Positions 1 to 7,522 of a DNA stretch of 13,278 nt are shown here, piece after piece. The notes under the pieces were generated by a model. The model made no database searches and was not told the DNA's origin. It saw only the letters and a program-made list of their open reading frames with translations. The DNA lies in assembly GCA_026706165.1 (NCBI GenBank), contig JAPOZF010000200.1, forward strand, positions 1 through 13,278, read 5' to 3'. The DNA is from Gemmatimonadota bacterium. GTDB lineage: Bacteria > Latescibacterota > UBA2968 > UBA8231. Both the position numbers and the translations under genes were made by a program. Each line of letters begins with the position of its first letter. Position 1 is the stretch's first letter.

Positions 1-291
1 CCGGAAGAGGTGCCGTGCGTGCCCCTGGAAACCGAACCGGGGGACGTGGTCGTCTTCCACGAGGACGTGGTGCACGCGGCTTTCGGCGGCGGCCCGGGGC
101 GTCACCAGCACGCGGTCAACTTCGCGGCTCACCCCAGGACGGGGGAACAGTTCGAACTGGTGCGCGAGCTCTACGCCCGGCACAGGTTCGGGTTCCATCC
201 CTCGGAGTCATACATAAACAGCGACAACCCGCGGCTGCGGCGCATGGTCGCATTCCTGGTCGAAATGGGGTTTGAAACTTCCAGGGTGTGA
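1..291 (+). CDS. Phytanoyl-CoA dioxygenase (PhyH) family protein, C-terminal part
   Basis: The reading frame is open from the first base, so only about the last 96 residues are present and the start is outside the window. The fragment has the C-terminal signature of Fe(II)/2-oxoglutarate dioxygenases of the PhyH family: a 'GDVVVFHEDVVHAA' strand whose His (codon at 73-75) fits the distal iron ligand, followed by 'GRHQHAVNF', where the Arg (100-102) fits the 2-oxoglutarate-binding residue. The proximal HxD iron motif would lie upstream and cannot be checked. Known members hydroxylate small molecules or lipids in the cytoplasm; the substrate here cannot be read from sequence. The stop lies 40 bases before the likely start of the next gene, suggesting co-transcription. 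Assignment rests on the C-terminal half only. Confidence 0.72.
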   Translation, partial: PEEVPCVPLETEPGDVVVFHEDVVHAAFGGGPGRHQHAVNFAAHPRTGEQFELVRELYARHRFGFHPSESYINSDNPRLRRMVAFLVEMGFETSRV

Positions 292-331
292 AGCCGCAAC
301 CCCCCCTGACCATGGTGGAAATGGACTGTCG

Positions 332-1945
332 ATGGCGAGCAGAGAGCGCAGGATAATCAGCAACGACGACGGCTGGATCATGAACCTCGAGACACCGGTC
401 ACCCCGGACACCATTGCGGAGCAAATGGTCGCCACCTACCCGGGTTCGCCCGTTGGCGGAGTGTCCTGGTGCGTCGGCAACAGCGAGACCTTCGCCTACG
501 AAACGGAGGTCGGCGAACGCTTCGGGGAGGGCCGGGAGCATTTCGCGGAGGAACGCAATTCATGGACGCAGCGAAATCTCCGCAGCCTGATCGAGTCATC
601 CGGCGGACCGATGCAGGAGATCGTCCGGCAGTTCCACGAGGCGGGCATCGAAGTGCTGCCTTCGCTGCGCATGAACAGCCACTACGACAGCCCTTTCGAC
701 TCGCCCGCACATGGCCGCTTCCGGCGCGATCACCCCGAGTGGCTCATCGGCCAGCCCTACGAATACATCCCCAGGCCCACTCTCGAATACGCCATCGCCC
801 GCGGGGTGGACTACAAGTTCCCCGGCGTTCGCGAACAAATGGCCAGGATCGTTTTCGAACTGTGCGAACGTTTCGACGTCGACGGCATCGAGCTCGACTA
901 CTTCCGGCATCCGGCGTTCTTCCGGATCGAAGAAGCCTCCTCCAACCGTTACCTGATGACGGACTTCGTGCGGCGTGTCCGGCGGCGCCTCGACGAGGTC
1001 GGCGAGAAGCGGGGCAGGCATCTCGACCTGCTCGTACGCGTGCCGCCGACGCTCTACGACGCCAGGCGGATCGGACTGGACGTCGAGACCTGGATTTCGG
1101 AAGGACTGGTCGACATCGTCGCCGCGGGGGGCGGCTTCATGCCGTTCGAGCAGCCGATCCGCGAGTTCGTCGAGGCCGCGGAGGGAACCGACTGCCTGAT
1201 CTACGGGAGCCTGGAAGCGCTGCGGTGGGCGCTGGACGAGGAGGTGCTCTACGCGCTGGCGGCGCGGTTCTGGGAAGCCGGCGTCGACGGGTTCTACCTG
1301 TTCAATTACTTCAACACCCCGAACGAGTGGAAGAAGCGGGTCCTTGGAAACATGGTCGACCGGCCGAAACTCCGCCGTCTGAACAAGCGCTACGAGCTCG
1401 ACCATTCCGACCGGGTCGGCAGCAAGGAGCACCACGTGGGAGCGTTCCGGTACGCCCTGCCCTGGGCTTCGCTGCCGGTGTTCATGGAGGAGACGGAGCC
1501 CGGGGGCGGCGCGGTACTGACCCTGGACGTGGCCGACGACGTGAGCGCCGCCCTGTCCGAGAGGGCCCTCGACTCCTGTACCTTGAGTCTCGGCTTCAGC
1601 CATTTCCCGCAAGGGGATGTGCTGGATCTGCGTATCAATGGCGAGCCGGTAACCTGGGATACGCGCCGGGTTTCCGACGAGGGTTGGGGGCACACGGTGT
1701 TCGACGGCGAGGTGTACCATACGACCATGCAGGAGGAGCGCGTCGAGGGCACCCTGATTCAGTTCGATGTCGGCGCCCGGTCGATCGCGAAGGGGGGAAA
1801 TGAACTGGTGGTACGCCTCGTCAAGGGGGGCGGCCCTCGTTTCGAACCGGTTTTCCTGAAAGAAGTGCGGCTGGAAATCGGCTTCGCACAGGCGGGCACC
1901 ATGGCGGACAGCGGCCAGGGGCCCGATGGGCCGAAACAGAGCTGA
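332..1945 (+). CDS. Family-10-like glycosylhydrolase (GHL10-type TIM barrel), cytoplasmic
   Basis: Predicted 537-residue protein. The first ~370 residues look like a TIM barrel of the GHL10 type. It opens with 'RRIISNDDGW'; an 'SLRMNSHYDS' strand begins near residue 111; 'DVDGIELDYFRHP' carries Glu187, Asp189 and His193, the hallmark acidic strand; and 'DGFYLFNY' lies near residues 318-325. Residues ~400-525 form a separate strand-rich C-terminal domain, possibly carbohydrate-binding. There is no signal peptide or membrane segment, so it probably acts in the cytoplasm. The frame can be extended to a TTG at 272 inside the upstream gene, but ATG 332 has a purine-rich GGTGGAA upstream and retains the conserved 'SNDDG' block that ATG 380 would remove. 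The family is poorly characterised biochemically, so substrate and even catalysis are inferred. It is flanked closely by the dioxygenase and the propeller lipoprotein. Confidence 0.75.
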   Translation: MASRERRIISNDDGWIMNLETPVTPDTIAEQMVATYPGSPVGGVSWCVGNSETFAYETEVGERFGEGREHFAEERNSWTQRNLRSLIESSGGPMQEIVRQFHEAGIEVLPSLRMNSHYDSPFDSPAHGRFRRDHPEWLIGQPYEYIPRPTLEYAIARGVDYKFPGVREQMARIVFELCERFDVDGIELDYFRHPAFFRIEEASSNRYLMTDFVRRVRRRLDEVGEKRGRHLDLLVRVPPTLYDARRIGLDVETWISEGLVDIVAAGGGFMPFEQPIREFVEAAEGTDCLIYGSLEALRWALDEEVLYALAARFWEAGVDGFYLFNYFNTPNEWKKRVLGNMVDRPKLRRLNKRYELDHSDRVGSKEHHVGAFRYALPWASLPVFMEETEPGGGAVLTLDVADDVSAALSERALDSCTLSLGFSHFPQGDVLDLRINGEPVTWDTRRVSDEGWGHTVFDGEVYHTTMQEERVEGTLIQFDVGARSIAKGGNELVVRLVKGGGPRFEPVFLKEVRLEIGFAQAGTMADSGQGPDGPKQS

Positions 1946-1988
1946 CGGGCTGGCGGCCGGTGACTTCCAGACCAACCGGCGTTCCCCC

Positions 1989-4298
1989 ATGGCGCGCGAC
2001 GCAACGACGCCGGCTCCGCAACGCTGTTCTCAACGGCTGCCGATGACACTGCTTCTGCTGGCAGCATCCTTACCTTTGGCCATCGCGGCCTGCCGGGAAC
2101 CGCCTGCCGACAACAGGACCGAAGGCACCCGGCGCATGGCGCAGCTGCTGATCGAGATCGCCGAGGGCGTCGAGCCGCTCGCCCACCCGTACGCCAACGA
2201 CGTGCGAGTGCGGCATTTCCGCGATGAATTGGCGCGCCTGCGCCAGGCCCCGGACCCGCGGGATTCCCGCGTCAAGTCGCAGATCTTCAGGACCCGCCTC
2301 GATCTGGCCAACGAACTGCTTCTCGACGGTCAGTCGGAGGCGGCGATCGCCGAATTCCGCGGGCTGAAGGCGGAGGCAAGCGGGCGCCGGATGCACCACC
2401 GCCTGCAGATCTTTCTGGGGCTTTCCTATCTCCGGCTGGGAGAGCAGGAGAACTGCATCCTCAATCACAACACCGAATCCTGCCTGTTCCCCCTCTCCGG
2501 CGCCGGCGCCCACGCGCTGCCCCGGGGCGCGCGGGCGGCGGCCGCCGAGTTCGAAGGGGTGCTGCAGCGCAACCCGGACGATCTTTCTTCCCGGTGGCTG
2601 CTCAACATCGCCTACATGAACCTGGGTGAGTACCCGGAGTCGGTGCCTCCCGGGCAGCTGATGCCGCCCCACCTTTTCGAATCCGATTACGACATCGGCC
2701 GCTTTCGCGACGCGGCTCCGGCGGCGGGGCTGGACCTGACAGGGCTGTCCGGGGGTGTGATCATGGAGGACTTCGACCGCGACGGGCACCTCGACATCAT
2801 GGTCTCCTCCTGGGGCCGGCGCGATCCGCTGCGCTACTTCCGGAACAACGGCGACGGCACCTTTGCCGACCGGACGGAAACCGCCGGCCTGGCAGGCATC
2901 GTCGGCGGCCTCAACAGCAAGCAGGCCGACTACGACAACGACGGCTGGTCCGACGCTCTCATCCTGCGGGGAGCCTGGCTCAACCGCCCGCCCGCCACTG
3001 ACGGAGGCCGCCGCCCCAACTCACTGCTGAGGAACCTGGGGGGCAGCCGTTTCGACGACGTCACCGAAGCGGCCGGCATCCTCACCCTGCACCCGACGCA
3101 GACCGCCGCCTGGGGGGATTACGACAACGACGGCTGGCTCGATCTCTACATCGGCAACGAATCTTTCGGCGCCGGGCGGCACCCGTGCGAGCTGTTCCAC
3201 AACGAGGCCGACGGCACCTTCCGCGACCGCGCCGCCGCCGCGGGTCTGGCGGTTGAGGGGTATGTGAAGGCCGTCGTGTGGGGGGATTACGACAACGACG
3301 GAATGCTGGATCTGTACCTGTCGCGCCTCCACCCGAAGGAGTCCAACCTGCTGTTCCGCAACGGCGGCGACGGCTCGCGGCGTTTCGCGGACGTGACCGA
3401 AGCGGCGGGGGTGCCCGGTCCCCCGCGCAGCTTTCCGGGCTGGTTCTGGGACTACGACAACGACGGCTGGCTCGACATCTTCGTCTCCGGCTACAAGGCC
3501 CGCCCCACCGACGTAGCCGCCGAGTACCTGGGGCTGGAGAGCGCTGCGGAGCACCCGCGTCTCTACCGCAACGACGGCGACGGCACTTTTTCCGACGTGA
3601 CTGCCGCCGTCCGCCTCGACAAGGCCCTGCTTACAATGGGCAGCAACTACGGAGACCTCGACAACGACGGGTACCTGGACTGTTACCTCGGAACCGGCGA
3701 CCCCGGCCTGATCTCCCTCATGCCCAACCGGATGTTCCGCAACGCCGCGGGGCGGTTCTTCCAGGACATCACCACTTCGGGCGGTTTCGGGCATCTGCAG
3801 AAGGGGCACGGCGTCGCCTTCGGCGATCTCGATCACGACGGCGACCAGGAGGTCTTCGCCGTGATGGGAGGGGCCTTCTCCGGCGATGTCTACCAGAACG
3901 TGCTGTTCGAGAACCCCGGCCACGGCAACAACTGGCTCAAGCTCGAGCTGGAAGGGGTGCGGTCCAACCGGGACGCTGTCGGCGCCCGCATCGAAGTTCA
4001 CGTGCGCGGGGAGGACGGCCCCCGGGTGATCCGTTCGCGGGTGTCCGGGGGCAGCAGCTTCGGCGCCTCGAGCATGCGGCGGGAAATCGGCCTGGGCCGC
4101 GCCAGCGCCGTCGAAGCCCTCGAGATCTTCTGGCCGGCCAGCGGCACGACGCAGCGGTTCGAGGAGGTGGCGATGAACACGCTGCTGCGGATCCGGGAAG
4201 GAGACGCGGCTCTGACTGCGCATTCCTTCGAACCGTTCGAGCTGGGTGGTTCGGCGGCCGGCGAGAACCCCGCAACACATCACGCCAGCCGCCCGTAA
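1989..4298 (+). CDS. CRTAC1-family lipoprotein: TPR-like region, FG-GAP/VCBS beta-propeller, ASPIC/UnbV domain
   Basis: Predicted 769 residues from ATG 1989. An N-terminal signal (Arg3/Arg12/Arg16, then a Leu/Ala-rich core) ends in a lipobox 'AIAAC' with Cys35, so the protein should be lipidated and exported. Residues ~45-215 hold helical TPR-like repeats ('RWLLNIAYMNLGEYP'). Seven DxDxDG motifs follow at residues 261, 314, 377, 433, 488, 556 and 613, spaced 53-68 residues apart, as expected for a calcium-binding beta-propeller of FG-GAP/VCBS type. An ASPIC/UnbV domain ('NNWLKLELEG' to 'LLRIREGD') occupies about 647-735. Functions in this family are mostly unknown; extracellular binding or adhesion is the usual inference. 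An upstream ATG at 1926 has an AGGGG 4 bases before it and overlaps the previous gene by 20 bases, but would give an unusually long signal n-region; ATG 2043 would give no charged n-region. The start is therefore uncertain. Confidence 0.86.
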   Translation: MARDATTPAPQRCSQRLPMTLLLLAASLPLAIAACREPPADNRTEGTRRMAQLLIEIAEGVEPLAHPYANDVRVRHFRDELARLRQAPDPRDSRVKSQIFRTRLDLANELLLDGQSEAAIAEFRGLKAEASGRRMHHRLQIFLGLSYLRLGEQENCILNHNTESCLFPLSGAGAHALPRGARAAAAEFEGVLQRNPDDLSSRWLLNIAYMNLGEYPESVPPGQLMPPHLFESDYDIGRFRDAAPAAGLDLTGLSGGVIMEDFDRDGHLDIMVSSWGRRDPLRYFRNNGDGTFADRTETAGLAGIVGGLNSKQADYDNDGWSDALILRGAWLNRPPATDGGRRPNSLLRNLGGSRFDDVTEAAGILTLHPTQTAAWGDYDNDGWLDLYIGNESFGAGRHPCELFHNEADGTFRDRAAAAGLAVEGYVKAVVWGDYDNDGMLDLYLSRLHPKESNLLFRNGGDGSRRFADVTEAAGVPGPPRSFPGWFWDYDNDGWLDIFVSGYKARPTDVAAEYLGLESAAEHPRLYRNDGDGTFSDVTAAVRLDKALLTMGSNYGDLDNDGYLDCYLGTGDPGLISLMPNRMFRNAAGRFFQDITTSGGFGHLQKGHGVAFGDLDHDGDQEVFAVMGGAFSGDVYQNVLFENPGHGNNWLKLELEGVRSNRDAVGARIEVHVRGEDGPRVIRSRVSGGSSFGASSMRREIGLGRASAVEALEIFWPASGTTQRFEEVAMNTLLRIREGDAALTAHSFEPFELGGSAAGENPATHHASRP
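2769..3842 (+). repeat. Seven in-frame DxDxDG (FG-GAP/VCBS) coding repeats
   Basis: Short coding repeats begin at 2769, 2928, 3117, 3285, 3450, 3654 and 3825, each encoding Asp-x-Asp-x-Asp-Gly. Four of them (2928, 3117, 3285, 3450) encode exactly DYDNDG with nearly identical bases (ga[c/t]-tac-gac-aac-gac-gg). The third and fourth share a longer identical stretch that includes the preceding GGG codon. The seventh (DLDHDGDQE) lacks the usual 'LD' after the loop and is the most diverged. These are protein-domain repeats, not a mobile or regulatory repeat, but their DNA identity could promote recombination or blade-number variation. Confidence 0.75.
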
Positions 4299-4323
4299 AG
4301 CCATCGCGATCCTGCGGGGCCGA

Positions 4324-6264
4324 ATGCAAAAGGAATCGAAGACAGGCCGGGTCGTCCGCGGCGTGACGCCGCGCTCCCTGGTCGTCGGCACCATCGGCTC
4401 CGTCGCCATCGGCACCGGCGTTCCCTACGTCGGCATGATGATCTACGGCGAGCGCATAGCCGCGCTGATGACGACCGCCGCCGCTCTCATCCTGTTCTTC
4501 TACTTCGTCTTTCTGTTGAACGCACTCGTCGGCGCGCTGCGCCGGCAGTGGATGCTGACGCGCCCGGAGCTCGCCCTGATCTACATCATGTGGATCATCG
4601 CGACCCCGATCCCCGAGCGCGGGCTCACCTCGTTCCTGCTGCCCCACATAACCAGCGTCATCTACTACGCCACCCCGGAGAACAACTGGGACAGCCTGTT
4701 CCCGTTCATACCGGACTGGATGATCCCGCATCACGACTTCGAGCAGATCAAGTACTTCTACGAGGGGGCGCCGCAGGGTCAGGGGATCCCGTGGGAGCTG
4801 TGGCTGCCGCCCCTGGCCTGGTGGCTGCCGTTCATTTTCGCCCTCTACCTGGCGATGATCGCCATCATGGTGATCCTGCGGCGCCAGTGGATCGTCAACG
4901 AGCGCCTGATATACCCGCTCGTGCAGGTGCCCCTGGCGATGATCGAGGACGACGAGACGAGGCCTTCCCTGATCAAGCCGCTTTTCAGGAATCCCCTGAT
5001 GTGGGCGGGCTTCGCCATAACCGCCCTCATCTACAGCAACAACAGGCTTTCGACGTACTACCCCTTTTTCGAGCGCATCTCCCTCTGGGAGGGTTCGCTG
5101 CCGCTGTTCCGCGGCACCGTCGACGTCGATTTCGGCATCAGTTTCCAGCTGGTCGGGTTCGCCTATTTCATCAATCGCAACGTCGCCTTCAGCCTCTGGT
5201 TCTTCTACCTGTTCGGGGTGGTTCAGCAGGGGATTTTCAACACCGTCGGCGTCCAGCGGGTCGACCCCCTGTTCGGGGTCTACAGCCGCCACGCCGACTC
5301 TATCCTGACCCTGCAGGGATTCGGCGCCTTCATGGTGCTGGTGCTTTTCGGCCTGTGGACGGCCCGCGGCCACCTTTACAGGGTGTTCCGCCGCGCCTTT
5401 CTCCGGGACCCCGGCATCGACGACCAGGGCGAGATCATGTCCTACCGGGCAGCGGCGTTCACACTGATCGGGTCGCTGTTGTTCATGGGGGTGTGGCTGG
5501 CGCAGAGCGGGCTGCCGGGGTGGATCGTGCCGATCTACCTGTTCTTCGCCTTCGCCCTGTTCGTCGCCATCACCCGCGTGGTCGCCGAGGGGGGGCTGGC
5601 GTGGAACTACGCGCCGATGATCGCCTCGGATTTCGTCGCCGCCGGCTTCGGCACGCGGGCGCTGGGGGAGTCGGGTATCATCTCCCTCTCGTTCACCTAC
5701 GTCTGGGCCAGCGACATCCTGACGTTCGTGATGGCCTCGTGCGCCAACGGACTGAAGGTGGCCGAGGAGACCATCAGGTCGAACAGGCGGCTGATATTCC
5801 TGGCGATCATGATCGCCATCGCCGTCAGCATCGCCAGCTCAATCTGGATGATCCTGACCCTCGCCTACGCCCACGGGGGGATCAATACCGACGGCTTCTT
5901 CTTCGGATGGGGCGCCCGTTACCCGTTCGAGAACGCCTCGGCCCGTATCCAGTCGCTGGAGGGGCCGCACTGGGAGAACTGGGGCTTTGCCGGGATCGGC
6001 GCGGCGGCCATGGGGTTGCTGATGCTGGCCCGCCAGCGCTTTCTCTGGTGGCCCCTGCATCCCCTGGGGCTGCCCCTGAGCGCGGTTTTCGGCTCGGCCT
6101 TCTTCAGCGTCTTTCTCGGCTGGCTGTTCAAGACCGCGATCGTGAAATTCGGCGGGGTCAGGGTGTACGTGAACACGAGGCCCTTCTTCATCGGTATCAT
6201 TCTCGGGCAGTTCGCCACCTCGGGAGTCTGGTTCGTCGTTCACTACTTCGCAGCGGTCAGGTAG
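4324..6264 (+). CDS. Polytopic membrane protein of the DUF6785/DUF6784 type, putative transporter
   Basis: Predicted 646 residues from ATG 4324, which has GCGGGG five bases upstream and follows the previous stop by 25 bases. The frame also opens at GTG 4246, inside the upstream gene, but that adds a non-hydrophobic leader and is less likely. The protein is strongly hydrophobic with roughly a dozen or more membrane segments, for example residues ~17-37, 45-70, 163-188, 335-355, 410-455, 500-530 and 620-645. Conserved-looking blocks include 'WIIATPIPERGLTSFLLPH' in the N-terminal half and, in the C-terminal half, 'RVVAEGGLAWNYAPM', 'SLSFTYVWASDILTFVMAS' and 'WWPLHPLGLPLS'. I recognise this layout as the DUF6785 (N-terminal) plus DUF6784 (C-terminal) arrangement, which resembles oligopeptide-transporter-like proteins. 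No substrate is established. Placement directly after a surface lipoprotein suggests uptake or export of a compound shared with that protein. Confidence 0.7.
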   Translation: MQKESKTGRVVRGVTPRSLVVGTIGSVAIGTGVPYVGMMIYGERIAALMTTAAALILFFYFVFLLNALVGALRRQWMLTRPELALIYIMWIIATPIPERGLTSFLLPHITSVIYYATPENNWDSLFPFIPDWMIPHHDFEQIKYFYEGAPQGQGIPWELWLPPLAWWLPFIFALYLAMIAIMVILRRQWIVNERLIYPLVQVPLAMIEDDETRPSLIKPLFRNPLMWAGFAITALIYSNNRLSTYYPFFERISLWEGSLPLFRGTVDVDFGISFQLVGFAYFINRNVAFSLWFFYLFGVVQQGIFNTVGVQRVDPLFGVYSRHADSILTLQGFGAFMVLVLFGLWTARGHLYRVFRRAFLRDPGIDDQGEIMSYRAAAFTLIGSLLFMGVWLAQSGLPGWIVPIYLFFAFALFVAITRVVAEGGLAWNYAPMIASDFVAAGFGTRALGESGIISLSFTYVWASDILTFVMASCANGLKVAEETIRSNRRLIFLAIMIAIAVSIASSIWMILTLAYAHGGINTDGFFFGWGARYPFENASARIQSLEGPHWENWGFAGIGAAAMGLLMLARQRFLWWPLHPLGLPLSAVFGSAFFSVFLGWLFKTAIVKFGGVRVYVNTRPFFIGIILGQFATSGVWFVVHYFAAVR

Positions 6265-6317
6265 GCGCGAAGATGCGGGGCTCACTTGCAAGGGAATCAC
6301 AACCAGCGCCGGGAACC

Positions 6318-6329
6318 AACCCCGGGGTT
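6318..6329. other. 12-base perfect palindrome AACCCCGGGGTT before the SGNH gene
   Basis: A perfect palindrome centred at 6323/6324 lies 11 bases before the GTG start of the SGNH hydrolase gene. It could be a dimeric protein-binding site or a small hairpin occluding translation initiation, but a 12-base palindrome in GC-rich DNA can arise by chance. No T-tract follows, so it is not an intrinsic terminator. Confidence 0.2.
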
Positions 6330-6340
6330 TCGCCGCGCCG

Positions 6341-7522
6341 GTGAAGACCTCGGGCAGGGCGGGCGGAGCATCTACCCGGCTGCGCACCCTGGCGGTGAAT
6401 GGCGCGGTCGCCGCGGCAGCAACCGCCGCGGCCCTGCTGCTGGCGGAGCTGCTCCTCCCCCGGTTCGTCACCATCGAACAGGCCACCCTGGAGTACGACG
6501 AGCTGCTCGGGTTCCGGGGGCGGCCCAACCTCGGCATTCCCTGGACCCGCGAGGTGGAGGGACCTCCCCGGGTGGTGACCACGAACAGCCGCGGATTCCA
6601 CGATCATGAACGGGCGCGGCGGCCGGCCCCCGGCAGCCGCCGCATCATCCTTCTCGGGGACTCGTTCCTCGAGGCCTACCAGGTCGACATCGAAGCGAAC
6701 TTCTCGCAGCGCCTGGCGCGCGGCCTGTCGCGGCGCGCCGCTGGTGAGTATGAGGCGGTGAACTGGGGGGTGCACGGCTACGGCCTCGGGTCCCACTTCC
6801 TCGCCGTGCGTGAGCGCGTCGCCGGCTGGAACCCCGACTGCGTGGTGCTGGTCCTCTTCCTCGGCAACGACCTGCAGGACAACTTCGCCCCCCTGGCCTC
6901 GGCATCGGTCCCCCGCTTCGAAATGGCGGAGGGCGAGCTGACCTTCTTCCCGGCCCCCCCGTATTCGCCGCGTTCCTGGCTGCGGGACAACGTGCTTGCC
7001 CGTTCCGCAGTCGCCCGCCTGGTCTGGAAATACGCCGTGAAGACCAACCCGGGGATCGCCGCCCTGGCGCGGGACGCCGGCATGATCGCCACCCCGGACC
7101 TCGCCGCGTCGGAGGCTCATCTGGAAGACATGATCGCCGTTGCCGGCCGTCTCCTCGAAGGGATCGCCGGCCACCTGCGGCAGCGGGAAATCGGCCTCTT
7201 CGTCTACCTGATCCCCGATCCCCTGCTCCTGCAGGACGCCATCGACATCCGGCGCTACCGCCGCGACCCCGGGGCGCCGCGGCCCGTCTTCCGCCGGAAC
7301 AGGGAGCGGATCGAGACCGGGATCCTGAAACACCTGGACGGGTTGCAGATCGAGTACGCCTACCCGCGCGAGCTGTTCATCGAGCAGATCGAAAGGGGAA
7401 ACGGGATCTACCGCGGCGGCTACGGGCATTTCACGGCCCTCGCCCACGAGCTGTCGGCGCGGCTTCTCGCCGACCGCCTCTCCGCCTCGCGGTTCGTCAG
7501 AAAAGATCCTGGAACTTCTTGA
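6341..7522 (+). CDS. Membrane-anchored SGNH/GDSL hydrolase-family protein
   Basis: Predicted 393 residues from a GTG start. The N-terminus has basic residues (Lys2, Arg6, Arg13, Arg15) followed by a hydrophobic Ala/Leu stretch at ~17-40 without a clear cleavage site, consistent with a signal anchor and an extracytoplasmic catalytic domain. SGNH blocks are visible: 'LLGDSFLEAYQV' with nucleophile Ser108 (block I), 'NWGVHGYG' (Gly block, 141-148), 'LGND' with Asn176 (block III) and 'GYGHFTALAH' with His363 (block V). The Asp normally preceding the catalytic His by two residues appears to be Tyr361. Families of this kind act as esterases or O-acyltransferases on glycans or lipids; the substrate is unknown. 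The GTG lacks a good Shine-Dalgarno. The start lies 76 bases after the membrane-protein gene, and the 3' end overlaps the convergent gene. Confidence 0.78.
   Translation: MKTSGRAGGASTRLRTLAVNGAVAAAATAAALLLAELLLPRFVTIEQATLEYDELLGFRGRPNLGIPWTREVEGPPRVVTTNSRGFHDHERARRPAPGSRRIILLGDSFLEAYQVDIEANFSQRLARGLSRRAAGEYEAVNWGVHGYGLGSHFLAVRERVAGWNPDCVVLVLFLGNDLQDNFAPLASASVPRFEMAEGELTFFPAPPYSPRSWLRDNVLARSAVARLVWKYAVKTNPGIAALARDAGMIATPDLAASEAHLEDMIAVAGRLLEGIAGHLRQREIGLFVYLIPDPLLLQDAIDIRRYRRDPGAPRPVFRRNRERIETGILKHLDGLQIEYAYPRELFIEQIERGNGIYRGGYGHFTALAHELSARLLADRLSASRFVRKDPGTS

Noticed and set aside
596..1990. A 464-residue - strand frame opposite the glycosylhydrolase gene, and similar long frames at 3021-4415, 6257-7588 and 7842-9182
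   Set aside because: Each is an exact antisense shadow of a gene with recognised motifs and shows no family features of its own.
2928..3470. Repeated 18-base units that might suggest a CRISPR or tandem-repeat array
   Set aside because: They are in frame, irregularly spaced, and encode the DxDxDG calcium loops of a propeller domain.
3937..5373. A 478-residue open frame on the - strand antisense to the lipoprotein and membrane-protein genes
   Set aside because: It straddles two real genes in the other direction and is rich in Gln/Glu/Asp/Arg without any domain. It is a composition-driven shadow.
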